NCBI GenBank assembly: GCA_039934475.1
Contig: JBDTMC010000141.1
Coordinates: 1-16,396 of the forward strand
DNA length: 16,396 nucleotides
From: JBDTMC01 sp039934475
GTDB lineage: Bacteria; Acidobacteriota; Terriglobia; Bryobacterales; Bryobacteraceae
Direction: 5' to 3'
The notes under the pieces: generated by a model
What the model was told of the DNA's origin: nothing
Seen by the model: the letters and a program-made list of their open reading frames with translations, nothing else
The model's database searches: none
Shown here: positions 13,426 to 16,396 of the stretch, one piece after another
Layout of the letters: each line of letters starts with the position of its first letter
How positions within the stretch are numbered: the first letter of the stretch is position 1
Translations under genes and position numbers: made by a program

Positions 13426-15626
13426 GACCCTATCTCGCCCACATCAAGATCAACCTCAAGTTGACCTTGCGCGACCGCATGATCCTGTTCTTCAACTATG
13501 CGTTCCCGCTCGTCTTCTTCTTTATCTTTGCCCAGGCTTTCGATGCAAAACAGGGCGGCGCCATTACGCAAGTGATCAGCATGGTGCTCATCATCGGCGT
13601 CCTCGGAACGGGTTTCTTCGGAGCCGGCATTCGCAGCGTCCAGGAGCGCGAGCAGAACATCCTTCGCCGCTTTAAAGTCGCCCCCATCACAGCCTCGCCG
13701 ATCCTCACCGCTTCCGTGGTGGTCGGTTGGGCCGCCTACCTGCCATCCGTCATTCTGTTCCTGGTGTTGGCGAACGTCGTCTATAAAATGCCGATCCCGG
13801 CACAACCTCTATCCCTGCTCGCCTTCATTTCCATTGGCGTCATCGCCTTCCGATCCGTCGGCCTGGTCATCGCCTCCGTGGTCAATTCCATGCAGGAGAG
13901 CCAGATCGTCACCCAGTTGCTCTATCTGCCGATGCTCTTCTTAAGCGGCGCCACGTTCCCCATCACCATCCTTCCTGACTGGCTTCAGGTGGTTGCGCAA
14001 TTCCTGCCGGCAACACATCTGTTCACCGGCTTGCAGGCCATTCTCATTCGCGGCGAAACGCTGGGCCAAAACCTCTCCGCAGTCGGCGCGCTCTTACTCA
14101 CCACCGCGGTTGCCTTGTTCATCGGAAATAAACTCTTCCGCTGGGAAAAGGACGAGAAGCTGCCCGCCTCGGCCAAACTCTGGCTGCTGGTTGTCTTCGT
14201 CCCCTTTATCCTGCTGGGCACATGGGAAGCCAAGAGCCGCGACAGCATCGCCAAGTCAAAGCAGCTCTCACGCGAGATGGCTCGCGGCCGCACTACGCTG
14301 ATCAAGGATGCCCGTATCGTCATTGGCGATGGCGACGTCATCCCGTCCGGCTCCGTCCTCATTCGCAACGGCAAGATCGAACAGGTCTTCTCAAGCGCGC
14401 CGCCAAAGTCGGTGGAGGATATCGCTAACGTCGTCGAAGGCGCCGGTAAAACCATCATCCCCGGCCTCATCGATGCCCACGTGCACCTCGGCAATCCCGG
14501 CGGCATTGTGCAGGACTGGGCTAAATATGACGCCGCCAAGAGCATGCGCCATGCTCTCATCGCTTACCTTTACAGCGGAGTCACCGCCGTGCGCAGCGTC
14601 GGCGATAGCCTCGATTCCATCCTCGCCATGCGAAAGGAATCGGCCTCCGGCGAACGCTCTGAAAGCGAACTCCTCGTCTGCGGACCGCTCTTCACCACCG
14701 AAGGCGGCCACGGCACTGAGTACTTCGCCGGCGTGCCCGAAAAGTATCGCGAGCAAATCCTCAAGCAGTTCGTTCGTACACCAAAAACACCGGACGAAGC
14801 GCGCGCCCAAGTGCGCGAATTGAAAACCGCCGGAGTGGACGCCATTAAAGCCGTCCTCGATGCCGGCCAAGCCTCGTTCCTGTTCAACCGCATGGACGCC
14901 TCCATCCTGCGCGCCATCGTCGCCGAGTCACATGCACAGAATCTCCCCGTCACCGTCCACACCGGCGACAGTAAGGATATCGCCGACGCCGTCGCCGCTG
15001 GGGCCGATGGGATTGAGCACGGCTCCGACCGCGACCGCATCCCCGACTTACTCCTATCAGAAATGGCGAAGAAGGGCGTAGCCTACGATCCCACCCTCGC
15101 CGTTGTCGAAGCCTGGAACGACTACGTCGCCGGTAAAACCGATCTCCTCGATCGCCCCATGGTTCAGCAGGTGGGCCCCGTGGACCTGATTGCCTCAACA
15201 AAAAAATTCATCGACTCCCCGGACGCCATCAAACTCCGTGAACGTCTCGGCAAATACAACGTGTCGGTAGCCATCGGCATGGAAAACCTTCAGCGTGCTC
15301 ACCGCGCCGGAGTCAATCTCGTCGCCGGAACCGACTCAGGAAACATGCTTCTCTTCCACGGACCCGCACTTCATCGCGAACTCCAACTCTGGGTGCAGGC
15401 CGGCGTGCCCGCTGAGGCCGCCCTCCGCGCCGCTACCAGCCAGGCCGCGCGAGCACTTCACGCCGAAGGCCGCATCGGCTCCCTCGCCAAAGGCCACGAC
15501 GCCACCCTACTCCTGCTTGACGGCAACCCCCTCCAGGACATTACGGTCACTGAACGTATCTCCGGCCTCTATTACAAAGGAGAGCGGATCGGGCGCTCCG
15601 GCCTCTTTGGGGACGAAAAGAAATAA
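13422..15626 (+). CDS. ABC-2 permease fused to a metal-dependent amidohydrolase
   Basis: A single 734-residue frame joins two complete modules. Residues 1-240 are an ABC-2 permease: EREQNILRRFKVAPI (75-89) and LSGATFPITILPDWLQ (174-189) are classic, and six membrane helices lie near 22-40, 51-70, 98-120, 129-154, 163-183 and 216-235. An extra hydrophobic helix follows at 253-268 (LWLLVVFVPFILLGTW). Residues about 290-734 are an amidohydrolase of the imidazolonepropionase/prolidase-like group with all metal ligands: His353 and His355 in DAHVHLG, Lys476 in VDAIKAVLDAG (likely carboxylated), His513 in VTVHTGD, His533 in GIEHGSD and Asp638 in AGTDSGN. The start ATG 13422 overlaps the ATPase stop; earlier starts read the ATPase gene in another frame. 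With seven helices and a cytoplasmic N-terminus, the hydrolase would lie outside the membrane. This topology and any coupling of transport to hydrolysis are inference. Confidence 0.9.
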   Translation: MRPYLAHIKINLKLTLRDRMILFFNYAFPLVFFFIFAQAFDAKQGGAITQVISMVLIIGVLGTGFFGAGIRSVQEREQNILRRFKVAPITASPILTASVVVGWAAYLPSVILFLVLANVVYKMPIPAQPLSLLAFISIGVIAFRSVGLVIASVVNSMQESQIVTQLLYLPMLFLSGATFPITILPDWLQVVAQFLPATHLFTGLQAILIRGETLGQNLSAVGALLLTTAVALFIGNKLFRWEKDEKLPASAKLWLLVVFVPFILLGTWEAKSRDSIAKSKQLSREMARGRTTLIKDARIVIGDGDVIPSGSVLIRNGKIEQVFSSAPPKSVEDIANVVEGAGKTIIPGLIDAHVHLGNPGGIVQDWAKYDAAKSMRHALIAYLYSGVTAVRSVGDSLDSILAMRKESASGERSESELLVCGPLFTTEGGHGTEYFAGVPEKYREQILKQFVRTPKTPDEARAQVRELKTAGVDAIKAVLDAGQASFLFNRMDASILRAIVAESHAQNLPVTVHTGDSKDIADAVAAGADGIEHGSDRDRIPDLLLSEMAKKGVAYDPTLAVVEAWNDYVAGKTDLLDRPMVQQVGPVDLIASTKKFIDSPDAIKLRERLGKYNVSVAIGMENLQRAHRAGVNLVAGTDSGNMLLFHGPALHRELQLWVQAGVPAEAALRAATSQAARALHAEGRIGSLAKGHDATLLLLDGNPLQDITVTERISGLYYKGERIGRSGLFGDEKK

Positions 15627-15632
15627 CCCGCC

Positions 15633-16103
15633 ATGCTGAAGAACAACCTCATCTACGTCTACATAGCCCTGGTGGGGCTGCCGGCCGTAGGCATTGTCAC
15701 CGTCCTCACAACCGGTAGTAAACTTGTGGCTCCCATTGGCCTCTCAGGCAGTTGGAATGTCCAGGTGGATGCCTCGTCATTGCCCCAGTCAACATGCGGC
15801 CCGCTCTTCAAAGGCATTGAGCAAGTGACGATGAACATCGCGCAGTCCGGTCCCAACTTCGCTGCCACCTGGAACGATAGCCGCAAAACCGTACTCTCCG
15901 GGGCCATTCGTGACAACCAGCTGCTAATGGGAACCACCGCGCCCACGGTCGCCTGCAATCAGGATCAGTTCCGTGTCGCCGCCACCGTAACCGGGCCGCT
16001 TGCCAGCCGCAGTATGGAAGGCTCGCTCTTCGCCAACTGGTGCGCCACTTGCCCGCCGGTTCCTTTTAAGGCCACATTGGCCACCGCAAGGCGAGGACAT
16101 TGA
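15633..16103 (+). CDS. Small membrane-anchored protein of unknown function
   Basis: A 156-residue protein I do not recognise. Residues about 7-25 (IYVYIALVGLPAVGIVTVL) form an uncleaved anchor or signal peptide, so the rest should be periplasmic. The exported part is beta-rich with repeated Gly-Ser/Trp patterns (GLSGSWNVQVDASS; VTMNIAQSGPNFAATW; TVLSGAIRDNQLLMG), suggesting a small beta-barrel or calycin-like fold. Four cysteines (55, 108, 137, 140, the last two as CATC) could form disulfides. The ATG lies 6 nt after the stop of the permease-amidohydrolase gene, and its TGA overlaps the antiporter ATG (TGATG), so it belongs to the same transcript. It could be an accessory subunit of either transporter. 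Confidence 0.75.
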   Translation: MLKNNLIYVYIALVGLPAVGIVTVLTTGSKLVAPIGLSGSWNVQVDASSLPQSTCGPLFKGIEQVTMNIAQSGPNFAATWNDSRKTVLSGAIRDNQLLMGTTAPTVACNQDQFRVAATVTGPLASRSMEGSLFANWCATCPPVPFKATLATARRGH

Positions 16104-16396
16104 TGCCGAATCTCATCGTCCTCGTTCTCCAAATCCTCATCATCGTCGCCACGGCGCGTTGGATCGGTCTGCTCTTCCTAAAGTTCCGGCAACCACGCGT
16201 GATGGGTGAAATGGTGGCCGGCATCCTGCTTGGACCGTCCTGCCTGGGATGGTTCGCCCCTCAGATATCCGCCTGGCTATTCCCCCCGGCCAGTCTTGGC
16301 CACATCAGCGCCATCTCGCAGATCGGCCTTATTATCTTCATGTTCCTCATTGGCCTGTCCCTCAATTCCGAGGAATTGCACGGCCAGGGCCATGCG
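16103..16396 (+). CDS. CPA2-family cation:proton antiporter, N-terminal part (runs off the window)
   Basis: The first 98 residues of a Na+/H+ or K+/H+ exchanger-like membrane protein, cut by the window end. The ATG at 16103 overlaps the preceding TGA by one base, and GAGG lies 7 nt upstream. The sequence has helix 1 (IVLVLQILIIVATARWIGLLF), then QPRVMGEMVAGILLGPSCLG, the hallmark of CPA2 antiporters (KefB/NapA-like), and a further helix ending FMFLIGLSLN, equivalent to the family motif FLIGLE. It resides in the inner membrane and exchanges monovalent cations for protons. The ion and the presence of regulatory TrkA-type domains cannot be known from this fragment. Confidence 0.9.
   Translation, partial: MPNLIVLVLQILIIVATARWIGLLFLKFRQPRVMGEMVAGILLGPSCLGWFAPQISAWLFPPASLGHISAISQIGLIIFMFLIGLSLNSEELHGQGHA

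Noticed and set aside
1..16396. CRISPR arrays, tRNA or rRNA genes, intact transposases or phage genes
   Set aside because: I scanned for regularly spaced repeats, cloverleaf-like segments and transposase motifs and found none.

Overview
The window is about 16.4 kb of G+C-rich bacterial DNA. It most likely comes from an Acidobacteriota genome, probably the Solibacter/Bryobacter side of the phylum. The placement is inference from gene content: an Oar-like TonB-dependent receptor with an N-terminal carboxypeptidase-regulatory-like domain, a small protein family with an 'NRANAQ-STGP' N-terminus, a short antitoxin of the 'HHLIDQLPE' type, and an ABC permease fused to an amidohydrolase. There are no rRNA, tRNA, CRISPR or intact insertion-sequence genes. 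No gene-free gap exceeds 300 bp.

Region 1 (1-3479, minus strand) is a tight three-gene operon in the order circularly permuted ATP-grasp enzyme, alpha-E protein, transglutaminase-like protein. This is a recurrent bacterial module predicted to make or attach peptides. The last gene starts at a TTG and ends in a CAG-repeat polyglutamine tail. A 243-bp divergent intergenic region follows.

Region 2 (3723-8202, plus strand) encodes an outer-membrane TonB-dependent receptor, split by an apparent one-base insertion near 4297-4299, and then an exported AhpD/carboxymuconolactone-decarboxylase-like protein built from two tandem domains, of which only the second has the CxxC centre. It converges, with a single base between stop codons, on a signal-peptide-bearing GH42 beta-galactosidase (8204-10351, minus strand).

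Region 3 (10352-11201) is decayed. It holds a RelE/ParE-type toxin-antitoxin pair in which the antitoxin has an in-frame TGA where an Arg CGA is expected and the toxin is cut off after about 34 recognisable residues. A 14-bp direct repeat links the two genes, and a C/A-rich stretch and a strong hairpin follow.

Region 4 (11202-16396, plus strand) begins with a conserved protein of unknown function. It continues with a run of tightly spaced or overlapping genes: PfpI/DJ-1-family protein, ABC ATPase, ABC-2 permease fused to a metal-dependent amidohydrolase, a small membrane-anchored Cys-containing protein, and the start of a CPA2-type cation/proton antiporter that runs off the window. The four junctions (ATGA, ATGA, 6-nt gap, TGATG) suggest translational coupling. 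The transporter-hydrolase fusion and its fixed neighbours are the most promising candidate for an undescribed system here; the substrate cannot be read from the sequence.
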